Shown piece by piece: positions 33,062 through 41,556 of a DNA stretch of 64,000 bases; the first letter of the stretch is position 1, and each line of letters begins with the position of its first letter. Under the pieces are notes generated by a model. It did not search any database, had not been told where the DNA came from, and saw only the letters and a list, made by a program, of their open reading frames with translations. Source of the DNA: Pseudonocardia broussonetiae (lineage in GTDB: Bacteria; Actinomycetota; Actinomycetes; Mycobacteriales; Pseudonocardiaceae); the NCBI RefSeq assembly GCF_013155125.1, contig NZ_CP053564.1, positions 3,045,501-3,109,500 on the forward strand, given 5' to 3'. The position numbers were made by a program, and so were the translations under genes.

Positions 33062-34158
33062 TCCGCTGCCGCTCGTGCGCCGCCCCGTCGGGGCACCTCG
33101 TGCTCGACCTCGGCGAGCAGCCCGCCTGCGAGTACTTCCCCCCGCTGGAGGATCCCGGGCCCGAGCCGGTCTTCCCCCTGCGGCTGTGGCTGTGCGCCGC
33201 GTGCGGCCTCGCGCAGCTCCCCGACGACGCCGCCCTGCCCGACGAGCCCGTCGGCGCCGAGCCCGCGGCGCTGGCGCGACAGCGGGCCGACGCGATCGCG
33301 GCGGTGCGCGAGCGGGGGCTGCTGCCCGCGGGCGCCACCGTGACCGAGGGCGCGACGCCGCACGGCGGGTCCTGGCTGCCCGAGCTCGCGGCGCTGGGCG
33401 TGCACCCGGCCGCCGACGGGGAGCCGGCCGACCTCGTCGTCGACGCCACGTTCGGTCTCATGCACGAGCCGGACCAGCGCGCGGCGCTCGCGCGGCTCGT
33501 CGACGCCCTCGCCCCCGACGGCGTGCTCCTGTTCGGCTTCCACTCCCTGGCCGCGATCCTCGCGGGGGAGCAGTGGAACGCGGTCCGGCTGGGCCACTAC
33601 GCCTACTACTCCGCGCCCGCCGCCGTCGGCATGCTCGCCCGCGCCGGCCTGACCGTCACCGACGCTCTCTGGTTCCCCCTCTACGGCGGCACGGTGCTCC
33701 TCGTCGCGCGGCGGGGCGGGCGGCCCGACGCGTCCGTCGCCGCCCTGGTCGCCTCGGAGACCGCCGCGGGCGTGCTGGACGCCGGGGTCGTCGGGGGACT
33801 GCAGGACGCCGTGGCCCGGTCGACGGACGCGCTGCGCGTGCTCGTGCACGCCTGCCGCGACGCGGACGCGCCGGGCTTCGGCTACAGCGCGGCCTCCCGG
33901 GCGGTGGCGCTGGTCCACCTCGCGGGCCTGCGCCGCGCCGACCTGCCCGCCGTCGCCGACGCGTCCCCGGCCAAGCAGGGCCGCCGGATGCCGGGCACCG
34001 ACATCCCGATCGTGGCGCCGGAGCGGCTGCTGGCCGCCCGCCCGCGGACGGTCCTGCTGTTCGTCTCCGACCTGCTGCCCGAGGTCCGGCGCGCGCTGCC
34101 GGAGGTCGAGGCGTCGGGCGGTCGGTGGGTCGACTGCGGGGCGGGCCCGGCTCAGTAG
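33058..34158 (+). CDS. SAM-dependent C-methyltransferase-like protein (sugar C-methylation type)
   Basis: This 366-residue protein begins with a CxxC Zn-binding segment (IRCRSCAAPSGH, later LCAACG), as in NovU/TylC3-type sugar C-methyltransferases. A methyltransferase domain (VVDATFGLMHEPDQRAALARLVDAL) and a C-terminal domain (GFGYSAASRAVALVHLAGL, IPIVAPERLLAARP) follow. Compared with the standard family, the SAM-binding glycine motif is poorly conserved (VTEGATPHGGSW), so activity is uncertain. GTG 33058 overlaps the flippase stop; GTG 33052 is an alternative. Its stop overlaps the convergent phosphoglycosyl transferase by 7 bases. Confidence 0.78.
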   Translation: MIRCRSCAAPSGHLVLDLGEQPACEYFPPLEDPGPEPVFPLRLWLCAACGLAQLPDDAALPDEPVGAEPAALARQRADAIAAVRERGLLPAGATVTEGATPHGGSWLPELAALGVHPAADGEPADLVVDATFGLMHEPDQRAALARLVDALAPDGVLLFGFHSLAAILAGEQWNAVRLGHYAYYSAPAAVGMLARAGLTVTDALWFPLYGGTVLLVARRGGRPDASVAALVASETAAGVLDAGVVGGLQDAVARSTDALRVLVHACRDADAPGFGYSAASRAVALVHLAGLRRADLPAVADASPAKQGRRMPGTDIPIVAPERLLAARPRTVLLFVSDLLPEVRRALPEVEASGGRWVDCGAGPAQ

Positions 34159-35627
34159 GCCCCGTCCGACCGCAGCACCGCACCGACGGTCTTCCACAGG
34201 ATCAGCGCGTCGAGTGCCAGCGACCAGTTCTCGACGTAGCGCAGGTCCAGCCGCACCGACTCCTCCCACGACAGGTCGCTGCGCCCGCTGACCTGCCAGA
34301 GGCCGGTGAGGCCCGGCCGCACGCGGAGCTTCCGCTTGGCCGTCCGGTCGTAGGTGGCGACCTCCTCGGGCAGCGGCGGGCGGGGCCCGATCAGCGACAT
34401 CGACCCGCCGAGGACGTTGAACAGCTGGGGCAGCTCGTCGAGGGAGTAGCGCCGCAGCCACGCCCCGACGCGCGTGACGCGCGGGTCCTCACGGATCTTG
34501 AACAGCGGGCCGTCGCCGTCGTTGGCGGGGGCGAGCTCGGTGCGCCGGGACTCCGCGTCGGGCACCATCGACCGGAACTTGATCATCGTGAAGGACCGGC
34601 CGTGACGCCCGATCCGGGTCTGGCGGAAGAAGGCCGGCCCGCCGTCGAGCTTGACCGCGGCGGCGATCCCGACGAGCAGCGGCGTGACCAGCGCCAGCAC
34701 CAGCGCGGCGCCGATCCGGTCGATCACGGCCTTGACGACGCGGGGCAGGCCGGTCAGCGACGGCTGGGTGAGCCTCAGCAGCGGCAGGCCGTCGACCGGG
34801 GCGACGTGCAGGCGCGGCCCGGCGACCTCCATCAGCCCCGGGTCGACGACGAGGTCCGCGCCGAGCCCCTCCAGGTCCCAGGCGAGCTGGTGCAGCCGCC
34901 GGGGCGTCCAGCCCGGGGCGCGACCGATCGCGACCACCCGGTAGCCGCCGGCGCGGACGGCCTCCGCGACGGCGTCGAGGTCGCCGATGACCGGCACCCC
35001 GAGGATGTCGGCGCCGTCCTCCGCGCCACGGCCGGGCGTGCACGCGCCGTGCACCACCCAGCCGTTGGACCGCTCCCGCCGCGTGCGGTGGATGAGGTCG
35101 GAGATCGACTCCGGTGACCCGACGGCCAGCGCGTGGTGCACGCACCGCCCCTCGAAGCGGTGGGCGTGCAGCTTGCGGCGCAGGGCGTAGCGGCCGAGCA
35201 GCGCCAGCAGGCCCATGGCCGGGATCAGGCCGAACGCCCACGGCCGGACGGACGGCACCTGCAGCGCGAGACCGCCCATGCCGACGAGGACCGAGCTGCC
35301 GCCGACCCCCCGTGCCAGCCGGCTGAGCTCCTCGGACCCCTGCCCGAGCACCGGCGGGTCCCAGGCCCGGGCGAGCAGCAGGCACACGATCGTCACCAGG
35401 CCGCAGAACAGCGGCAGCCAGGGGGAGACGAGGCCGCCGTAGTTGAGGTCGTTCGTGCCCAGCTCCAGCCAGATGCCGGCGGGGACCACGACCGCGACGG
35501 CCAGGACGTCGCCGGCGACGACCGCCGCGGCGTAGCGGCGGACCCAGCCCGCGGGCGGTATCGGCGTCGGTGGACGGACCGGTGCGTGACCGGTGACCCG
35601 TCCGTTCGCCATGACTTCCGACGTCAT
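34152..35627 (-). CDS. Full-length polyprenyl glycosylphosphotransferase (third in the window)
   Basis: This protein of about 491 residues has N-terminal helices (YAAAVVAGDVLAVAVVVPAG, LPLFCGLVTIVCLLLA), a middle nucleotide-binding-like domain (ALAVGSPESISDLIHRTRR, VVAIGRAPGWTPRRLHQLAW), and the catalytic domain: LDGGPAFFRQTRIGRHG, FTMIKFRSMVPDAE, DELPQLFNVLGGS, SLIGPRPPLPEE, RPGLTGLWQVSGRS. It is closely related to the short enzyme at 6088-6840. ATG 35627 was chosen for its GAGGAC site; ATG 35651, ATG 35657 and GTG 35726 are possible. It probably starts the repeat unit of the 36-55 kb polysaccharide, divergent from the Wzz-like gene. Confidence 0.9.
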   Translation of the reverse strand: MTSEVMANGRVTGHAPVRPPTPIPPAGWVRRYAAAVVAGDVLAVAVVVPAGIWLELGTNDLNYGGLVSPWLPLFCGLVTIVCLLLARAWDPPVLGQGSEELSRLARGVGGSSVLVGMGGLALQVPSVRPWAFGLIPAMGLLALLGRYALRRKLHAHRFEGRCVHHALAVGSPESISDLIHRTRRERSNGWVVHGACTPGRGAEDGADILGVPVIGDLDAVAEAVRAGGYRVVAIGRAPGWTPRRLHQLAWDLEGLGADLVVDPGLMEVAGPRLHVAPVDGLPLLRLTQPSLTGLPRVVKAVIDRIGAALVLALVTPLLVGIAAAVKLDGGPAFFRQTRIGRHGRSFTMIKFRSMVPDAESRRTELAPANDGDGPLFKIREDPRVTRVGAWLRRYSLDELPQLFNVLGGSMSLIGPRPPLPEEVATYDRTAKRKLRVRPGLTGLWQVSGRSDLSWEESVRLDLRYVENWSLALDALILWKTVGAVLRSDGAY

Positions 35628-35740
35628 CCACGTCCTCAGCTCTGCCGTCATCGGCATGCCCCGGAACCCGCGCCCGACCGCGGTGTCCTGTCCGTCCTCG
35701 TCCTGCGTGCAGGGCGGGGGTCGCACGAGGGGCGCTCACC

Positions 35741-35755
35741 GTTACCTGCTATAGC
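35741..35755. promoter_or_regulatory. GTTACC and TATAGC in the divergent gap of the second polysaccharide locus
   Basis: In the 298-base gap between 35627 and 35926, GTTACC (35741-35746) precedes TATAGC (35750-35755), which lies in the self-complementary GCTATAGC and could serve both strands. GTAACG (35782-35787), the palindrome ACTCGTTCGAGT (35772-35783) and a direct repeat GCGCTCACC (35732, 35791) are also present. No gene is seen in this gap. Confidence 0.4.
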
Positions 35756-35925
35756 GCGATCCGTTCCGTTCACTCGTTCGAGTAACGCTCGCGCTCACCC
35801 CAGCGAGCATGTCGCCGAGCGTGAGCACGCCACGCCGGCAGTAGGCCGAACGGATTGACGCGGCAGTTCGGGGACGAGGGGATCGACATGGGTGATCAGC
35901 GGATCCGGGACCGGAGGACGTGACC

Positions 35926-37347
35926 GTGGACGACGTCGTGCGGCTGTCGGTCGTGTCTGCCGTCGCCGGTCGCTACCGACGGTCACTGGCCGTCCTCGTG
36001 GTGATCGGCGCGCTGCTGGGGTCCGCGGCGTGGCTGGTGCTCGCGCCGGGGTGGACCGCGGCCAGCGAGGTGCTGCTGATCGGGTCGGTCGAGGAGGAGG
36101 AGATCGCCGCCGAGGCGCAGATCGCGTCGAGCCTGACCGTGCTCGACCGCACCGCGCAGGACGTCGGGCGCGGCGGCACCGGCGCCGACCTGCGGGGCAG
36201 CGTGCAGGCGTCCGTGGTGGAGGGCAGCGTCGTGCGGATCGCGGCGACCGCCGGCACCCCCGCCGAGGCGGCGCGCCTCGCCGAGTCGGCCACCCGCTCG
36301 TACATGGAGTTCTCCGCCGAGCTCGTCGGCCAGGCCGCGAGCGCGGCGACCGCGGTGCTCGACCGCCGCCGCGAGGACCTCGAGAAGCGCATCGACGAGA
36401 TCCGGGGCGACATCACGACGCTGCAGGGCTCACAGGCCGTGACCGCGGCGACCCCTGACGGCGTGCGGGCCCGCGCCGAGCTGGACCGGCTCGGCGACAG
36501 CCTGACCAGCACGACCACGGAGATGCAGGACGTGGAGGGCCGCGCGCAGGAGGCCGCGGCCGAGGCCGCGGCGGGCCAGGGCCGGTTCGCGGTGCTGGAG
36601 TCGGCCGTGCCGGTCGGCGCGGCGTCGCCGACGTTCGTGCAGTCCGTCGTCGGAGGGGCACTGCTGCTCCCGCTGCTCGGGCTGGTCGCGCTGCTGGTGG
36701 CCCGGCACACCGACCGGCGCCTGCGCGACCCGCACCGCATCGGCGAGGCGCTGGGCGCCCCGCTGCTGGCCGACCCGCCGCTCGCGGTGGCCACGGCCGA
36801 CGGCGACCGGCCGGCCGCACCGCGCGGTCCCGTGCGGCGCGTCGGCGCGGCCCTGCGCGCGCTGCGGCACCCGGCGGCCCTGGTGGACGCCCTGCGCGGC
36901 GACGGGTCGTGGGACCCCGGAGCGCCGGCCGACCGACCGGAGGACCCCGTGCGGCTGCGCCGCGTGCTCGACCGGGCGGTCCCCGCGGTGCCGGACGCGC
37001 GCACGGTGCTGCTCGTCCCCGCCGCCGACCCGTTCGTGCGACGCGCCGCGGAGGCGGTCGCCGACGGACGCGACCCGCGGCCCGACGTCGTCGAGGTCGA
37101 CCTGGACCGGCCGCGCCCCGATCTCGGGGACGGCCCGGTGGCGGCCGTCGTCGTCGTCGCGGTGGGTACCGCCACGGCCTGGCAGCTCCTCGGCGTGGCC
37201 GCGGCGCTCGCCGAGGCGGGAACGGCGCTGCGCGGGGTCGTCGCGGTGGCGCCCGCGGTGTCGTCGCCGGACGACGACCCGGCGCCCGGGGAACCGGCCG
37301 TCGACGGCGCGGAGCCGACCGACGCGGCGCTGGCGGGCACGTCGTGA
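35926..37347 (+). CDS. Wzz-like polysaccharide co-polymerase with degenerate cytosolic domain
   Basis: This 473-residue protein has a first helix (about 20-42), an extracytoplasmic region with a coiled-coil (LDRRREDLEKRIDEIRGDIT), a second helix (about 240-262) and a long cytosolic domain. The N-terminal WTAASEVLLIG segment fits Wzz/CapA chain-length regulators. The cytosolic part (ARTVLLVPAADPFVRRAAEAV, VVEVDLDRPRPD) looks like a BY-kinase remnant without Walker A. GTG 35926 has GGAGG at 8 bases; GTG 35920 is too close. It is the first gene of the long operon, and its stop overlaps the next Wzz-like gene. Confidence 0.82.
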   Translation: MDDVVRLSVVSAVAGRYRRSLAVLVVIGALLGSAAWLVLAPGWTAASEVLLIGSVEEEEIAAEAQIASSLTVLDRTAQDVGRGGTGADLRGSVQASVVEGSVVRIAATAGTPAEAARLAESATRSYMEFSAELVGQAASAATAVLDRRREDLEKRIDEIRGDITTLQGSQAVTAATPDGVRARAELDRLGDSLTSTTTEMQDVEGRAQEAAAEAAAGQGRFAVLESAVPVGAASPTFVQSVVGGALLLPLLGLVALLVARHTDRRLRDPHRIGEALGAPLLADPPLAVATADGDRPAAPRGPVRRVGAALRALRHPAALVDALRGDGSWDPGAPADRPEDPVRLRRVLDRAVPAVPDARTVLLVPAADPFVRRAAEAVADGRDPRPDVVEVDLDRPRPDLGDGPVAAVVVVAVGTATAWQLLGVAAALAEAGTALRGVVAVAPAVSSPDDDPAPGEPAVDGAEPTDAALAGTS

Positions 37348-39029
37348 GCACCCCGACGGCCACCGCGCCCCAGCCCCTGGTCGACCTGAGCGGCCTGGCC
37401 GCCGGGCTCCGCTGGCGCCGCCGCACCTGGCTGGGCCTGGCCCTGCTCGGCCTGCTCCTCGGCGTCGCGAGCACGGTGGTGCTGCCCGCCGGCAGCACGG
37501 CCGTCACCCGCGTGTACGTGGCGCACGAGGAGGAGTCGTTCACCAACGCGACGACGATCGGTGAGACCGACGTCGCGCTGTTCGAGACCACGCAGGTGGC
37601 CGCGCGGGCTCTCGACGTGCTCGGCACCACCGACGTCCGCCCGCAGGACCTGCTGGGTGACTACCGGGTCCGGTCGGTCGCGGCGAACATCCTGGAGCTG
37701 ACGGTGACCGGGCGCGACGGCCCCGACGCGCTGGCCAGGGCGCAGGCCCTCGCCGAGGCCTACATCGCCACGCACGTCGCCCGCATCCAGGCCGCCGCCG
37801 ACGCGGAGGCCGCCGCGCTCTCCGAGCGGCGCGCCACGGCCCGGTCGCAGCTCGACGAGCTGGGCGACCAGATCGCCGACGTCGCCGCACAGGCCGCGAC
37901 ACCGGCGACGGCCGCCCAGCTCGAGGCGCTCTACGCCGCCCGGGCGGGTCTCGACGGGCAGATCCAGGACCTCGGGCAGCGGGCCGAGGAGGCCGGCATC
38001 GGCGCGCCGCGGGTCGCCGCGGGGACGACGATCGTGGACGCGCCGCGGATCTCCGGGCGCTCGCCGCTCGTCGCCGCGGGCATCGCGGGCGCGGTGGGGC
38101 TGCTGCTCGGGCTGGGGCTCGGGCTGGGCCTCGCGCTCGTCGGAGCCGTCGTCGCGGACCGCCCGGTGCTGCGCCGCGACGTCGCCGCGCACCTCGGGGC
38201 GTCGGTCGTCGCCCAGCTGCCCGCTCCGCTGCGCGGGCCGTCGCGGCTGTGGCGGCGGTCCCGGCCGGTGTCGGAGCGGCGGCGGGCGGCGGCCGTCCTC
38301 GCCCGGCTCGTCACGACGGCGCCCGGTCCCGTGTCGCTGCTGGAGCTGGGCTGCGCCCGGCTCGCGGCCTCGCTCGCCGCCGACATCGCGGCCGAGCTCG
38401 CCGTCGACCACGACGTCGTCGTCGTCGACGACCTGCCCGGCCGCGAGGTGCAGGCACTGGGCGTGGAGGCCCCGGTCGAGGTCGTCGACGGCGCAGCGCA
38501 CCCGACCGTTCCGGCTGCGGAGGGCACCCTCCACCTCGGGGTGGGCTCGGCCGGGCCCGGCACGTCGTGGACCGACCTCGCGCGGCTCGGCGGCGAGACG
38601 CTGCTGGTGGTGCGGGCCGGGGCGGAGTCGACGGCCCGGCTGCACGAGGTGGCGCGGCAGCTCGCGGACGTCGGCATCCACGTCCTCGGCGTCGTGCTCG
38701 TGCACCCGGATCCGCGCGACCGCACCGACGGCACCCTCTGGGACGGCCTGCACCACGCCCTGCGCGGCCGGGCGGCGGCGGCGGAGCGGCACCCCGACGA
38801 GCTGGTGCTCGTGCCCGCGGCCGACCCCGCGGCCCAGGAAGACGCGGACGGCGGCGGGAACGGTGCCGGGGACGACAGGACGACGGACCGCGGGACGAGC
38901 AAGCGGACGAAGAACGGCGGGACGAGGAACGGCGCGGGCGGGAACGGCGCCGCGGAGAAGAACGGCACGAGGAACGGGACGGATCCGGCCGTGGGCGTCA
39001 CGGCGGGCGATGGCGTGGAGGTCACGTGA
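37344..39029 (+). CDS. Wzz-like protein with degenerate BY-kinase-like domain and hydrophilic tail
   Basis: This 561-residue protein has two membrane helices (about 27-50 and 242-270) flanking an extracytoplasmic region with a coiled-coil (SERRATARSQLDELGDQIAD). A cytosolic domain follows that follows the BY-kinase plan: a hydrophobic strand, LASLAADIAAELAVDHDVVVVDDLP. The Walker A Gly-Lys-Ser/Thr is absent and Walker A' is only VVVVDD, so kinase activity is unlikely. The C-terminus is an Asn/Gly/Arg/Lys-rich repetitive tail of about 50 residues (RNGAGGNGAAEKNGTRNG). In the family, such tails often carry Tyr clusters; here there is no Tyr. It overlaps both neighbours by 4 bases. Confidence 0.82.
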   Translation: MSTPTATAPQPLVDLSGLAAGLRWRRRTWLGLALLGLLLGVASTVVLPAGSTAVTRVYVAHEEESFTNATTIGETDVALFETTQVAARALDVLGTTDVRPQDLLGDYRVRSVAANILELTVTGRDGPDALARAQALAEAYIATHVARIQAAADAEAAALSERRATARSQLDELGDQIADVAAQAATPATAAQLEALYAARAGLDGQIQDLGQRAEEAGIGAPRVAAGTTIVDAPRISGRSPLVAAGIAGAVGLLLGLGLGLGLALVGAVVADRPVLRRDVAAHLGASVVAQLPAPLRGPSRLWRRSRPVSERRRAAAVLARLVTTAPGPVSLLELGCARLAASLAADIAAELAVDHDVVVVDDLPGREVQALGVEAPVEVVDGAAHPTVPAAEGTLHLGVGSAGPGTSWTDLARLGGETLLVVRAGAESTARLHEVARQLADVGIHVLGVVLVHPDPRDRTDGTLWDGLHHALRGRAAAAERHPDELVLVPAADPAAQEDADGGGNGAGDDRTTDRGTSKRTKNGGTRNGAGGNGAAEKNGTRNGTDPAVGVTAGDGVEVT

Positions 39030-40354
39030 ACGTCACACTGTTCGGACTCGGCTACGTCGGGTCGGTCACCGCCACGTGCCTGGCGAGTCGCGGGCACCAC
39101 GTCGTCGGCGTCGACACCGACCCCGGCAAGGTGGCGGCGCTCAACGCCGGCGTCCCGCCGGTCCTGGAGGCCGGACTCGACGCGCTGCTCGTCGACGTCG
39201 TCGCCCGTGGCGCCCTGCGGGCCACCGACTCGGTGCGCGACGCGCTCGCCGACTCCGACGTCTCGCTCATCTGCGTCGGCACGCCGTCGGCGCACAACGG
39301 CAGCACCGACCTGCGGCAGGTCGAACGGGTGGTGCGCGAGATCGGGTCCGTGCTGGCCGGCTCGACGCGGCCGCACACCGTGGTGGTCCGCTCGACGGTG
39401 CCGCCCGGCACGGTCGAGGAGGTCGTCGCGCCGCTGCTCGAGGAGGCGTCGGGCCGGCGCATCGGCGACGACCTGCAGGTCGCGATGTGCCCGGAGTTCC
39501 TGCGCGAGGGCACGAGCGTGGCCGACTTCTTCGACCCGCCGTTCCTGGTGGTCGGCGGCTCGCCCGGAGCGGCGGCCGTGGTGCGCGAGCTGTTCGGGTT
39601 CGTGCGCGGCCCCGTGCACGAGGTGGAGCTCCGCTCGGCGGAGAGCCTCAAGTACGCCTGCAACGCCTTCCACGCGCTCAAGGTGTCGTTCACCAACGAG
39701 CTGTCCCGGCTCTACCGGCTGCTCGACGTCGACAGCCGGGAGGTGATGGAGGTCTTCGTCGGCGACCGCCAGCTCAACATCTCGCCGGCCTACCTGCGGC
39801 CCGGCTTCGCGTTCGGCGGCTCCTGCCTGCCCAAGGACCTGCGCAGCCTGCTGCACCTGGCCCGGATGAACTGCGTCGACCTGCCGGTGCTGCAGGGCGC
39901 GCTCGCGTCCAACGAGATGGTCGTGCGCGACGTGGCCGAGCGCGTCCTGGACGCCGTCGAGTCCGGCGGCGGCCAGAACCGCCGCGTGGCACTGCTCGGG
40001 CTGTCGTTCAAGCACAACACCGACGACCTGCGGGAGAGCCCGAACGTCGCGCTCGCCGAGATGATGCTCGGCAAGGGCCTGGACGTGCGGATACACGATC
40101 CGCACGTCAACACGGCGATGCTCACCGGGGCGAACCTGCGCTACGTCCACGCCCGCCTGCCGCACCTGCAGAAGGTGCTCCACGACGACGCCGCCGACGC
40201 CCTGCGCGACGCGCAGGTGGTGCTGGTCTCCACCAGCGACCCGTCCGTCGTCGCCACCGTGCTGGCCGCCGCGCCGCCGGTGGTCATCGACCTCGACGGC
40301 CGCCTCGGCCGCTCCGTCGAGTCCCTCGCCGGCTACCAGGGGGTGGGGTGGTGA
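39026..40354 (+). CDS. AlgD-like GDP-mannose 6-dehydrogenase (nucleotide-sugar dehydrogenase)
   Basis: This 442-residue enzyme oxidises a nucleotide hexose to the uronic acid with two NAD+. It has the Rossmann start NVTLFGLGYVGSVTATCLA, VRSTVPPGTVEEVV, and PEFLREG. The catalytic Cys lies in PGFAFGGSCLPKDLRSL (about C267). Then come LLGLSFKHNTDDLRESPNVA and a final aromatic Trp. Active-site spacing, the RPGFAFGGSCLPKD motif and the closing Trp match Pseudomonas AlgD (GDP-mannose to GDP-mannuronate) better than UDP-glucose dehydrogenase, though the substrate should be tested. It lies between Wzz-like and GT4 genes, with overlapping stops, indicating a uronate in the polymer. Confidence 0.9.
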   Translation: MNVTLFGLGYVGSVTATCLASRGHHVVGVDTDPGKVAALNAGVPPVLEAGLDALLVDVVARGALRATDSVRDALADSDVSLICVGTPSAHNGSTDLRQVERVVREIGSVLAGSTRPHTVVVRSTVPPGTVEEVVAPLLEEASGRRIGDDLQVAMCPEFLREGTSVADFFDPPFLVVGGSPGAAAVVRELFGFVRGPVHEVELRSAESLKYACNAFHALKVSFTNELSRLYRLLDVDSREVMEVFVGDRQLNISPAYLRPGFAFGGSCLPKDLRSLLHLARMNCVDLPVLQGALASNEMVVRDVAERVLDAVESGGGQNRRVALLGLSFKHNTDDLRESPNVALAEMMLGKGLDVRIHDPHVNTAMLTGANLRYVHARLPHLQKVLHDDAADALRDAQVVLVSTSDPSVVATVLAAAPPVVIDLDGRLGRSVESLAGYQGVGW

Positions 40355-41544
40355 GCGCCCGCGGGAAGCACGTCTGCATCGTCGTCCAGAACCTCCCGGT
40401 GCCCTTCGACCGGCGGGTCTGGCTGGAGTGCCGGGCACTGCGGGACGCGGGCTACACCGTGTCCGTCGTCTGCCCGAAGGGTCCGGGGGACCCCGCGTTC
40501 GAGGAGCTGGAGGGGGTGGCGCTGCACAAGTACCGCGCCTTCCCACCGATCACACGCAAGATCATGTTCGTCGCCGAGTACCTGTGGTCGATCCTCGCCA
40601 CCTTCGTGATGCTGACGCGGGTGTGGCGGCGGGAGCCGATCACCGTCGTGCAGGTCTGCAACCCGCCGGACGTGCTGTGGGTGGCGGTGCTGCCGTTCCT
40701 GCTGCGCGGCGCGCGCATGGTCTACGACCAGCACGACCTGTGCCCGGAGCTGTACCTGTCGCGGTTCGGCGGCTCCACCGGCCTGCCCTACCGGGCGCTG
40801 CAGCTCGCGGAGCGGGTCACCTACCTGCTGGCCGCGCACGTGATCTCCACCAACGACTCCTACCGGGAGGTGGCGCTCACGCGCGGGCGCAAGCGGCCCG
40901 CGGACGTCACGGTGGTGCGGACCGGGCCCGACCCGGAGCGGATGCGCCGCGTCGACGAGGACGAGGAGCTCCGTCGCGGCCACCCGTTCCTGCTGGTCTA
41001 CCTCGGGGTCATGGGCCCGCAGGACGGGGTCGACCACGCACTGCGCGCGATGCACCAGATCGTGCACGTGCACGGGCGCACCGACGTCGCGCTCACCCTG
41101 ATCGGCGACGGCGACTCGGGCGCCGACCTGCGCCGCCTGGCCGAGGACCTCGAGCTCGGCGAGCACGTCCACTTCACCGGCCGCGCTCCCGACGCGCTCG
41201 TCGCGACGCTGCTGTCGACCGCCGACATCGGTCTGTCGCCGGACCCGCGCAACCCGCTCAACGACGTGTCGACCATGAACAAGACCATGGAGTACATGGC
41301 GTTCGAGCTGCCGGTCGTCGCGTACGACCTGGTGGAGACGCGGGTCTCGGCGGCCGGTGCCGCCGTGTACGCCGAGCCCAACCGCGTCGACGTCTACGCC
41401 GCGGCGATCCTCGAGCTGCTCGGTGACGAGGTGCGCCGCAAGGAGATGGGCGAGGCGGGTCGCCGCCGCGTCGAGGACCTCCTGGCGTGGCGCCACCAGA
41501 TCCCGCCGTACGTCGACGTGTACGACCGGCTGACCGGGCGATAG
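40351..41544 (+). CDS. GT4 family glycosyltransferase
   Basis: This 397-residue GT-B enzyme has CIVVQNLPVPFDRRVWLECR at the N-terminus, typical of WbuB/WcaI-type enzymes. It continues with VVQVCNPPDVLWVAVLPFLL, VYDQHDLCPELYLSRFG, VVRTGPDPERMRR, LVYLGVMGPQDGVDHALRAM, TLIGDGDSGADL, and the donor region NDVSTMNKTMEYMAFELPVV. It probably adds a sugar to a lipid-linked intermediate in the uronate-glycan pathway. GTG 40351 overlaps the dehydrogenase stop; the asparagine synthase-like gene follows after 12 bases. Confidence 0.9.
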   Translation: MSARGKHVCIVVQNLPVPFDRRVWLECRALRDAGYTVSVVCPKGPGDPAFEELEGVALHKYRAFPPITRKIMFVAEYLWSILATFVMLTRVWRREPITVVQVCNPPDVLWVAVLPFLLRGARMVYDQHDLCPELYLSRFGGSTGLPYRALQLAERVTYLLAAHVISTNDSYREVALTRGRKRPADVTVVRTGPDPERMRRVDEDEELRRGHPFLLVYLGVMGPQDGVDHALRAMHQIVHVHGRTDVALTLIGDGDSGADLRRLAEDLELGEHVHFTGRAPDALVATLLSTADIGLSPDPRNPLNDVSTMNKTMEYMAFELPVVAYDLVETRVSAAGAAVYAEPNRVDVYAAAILELLGDEVRRKEMGEAGRRRVEDLLAWRHQIPPYVDVYDRLTGR

Positions 41545-41556
41545 GGAGCACGGACG

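Noticed and set aside
37344..39029. Protein called an active tyrosine kinase
   Set aside because: The cytosolic domain lacks Walker A and the tail lacks a Tyr cluster.
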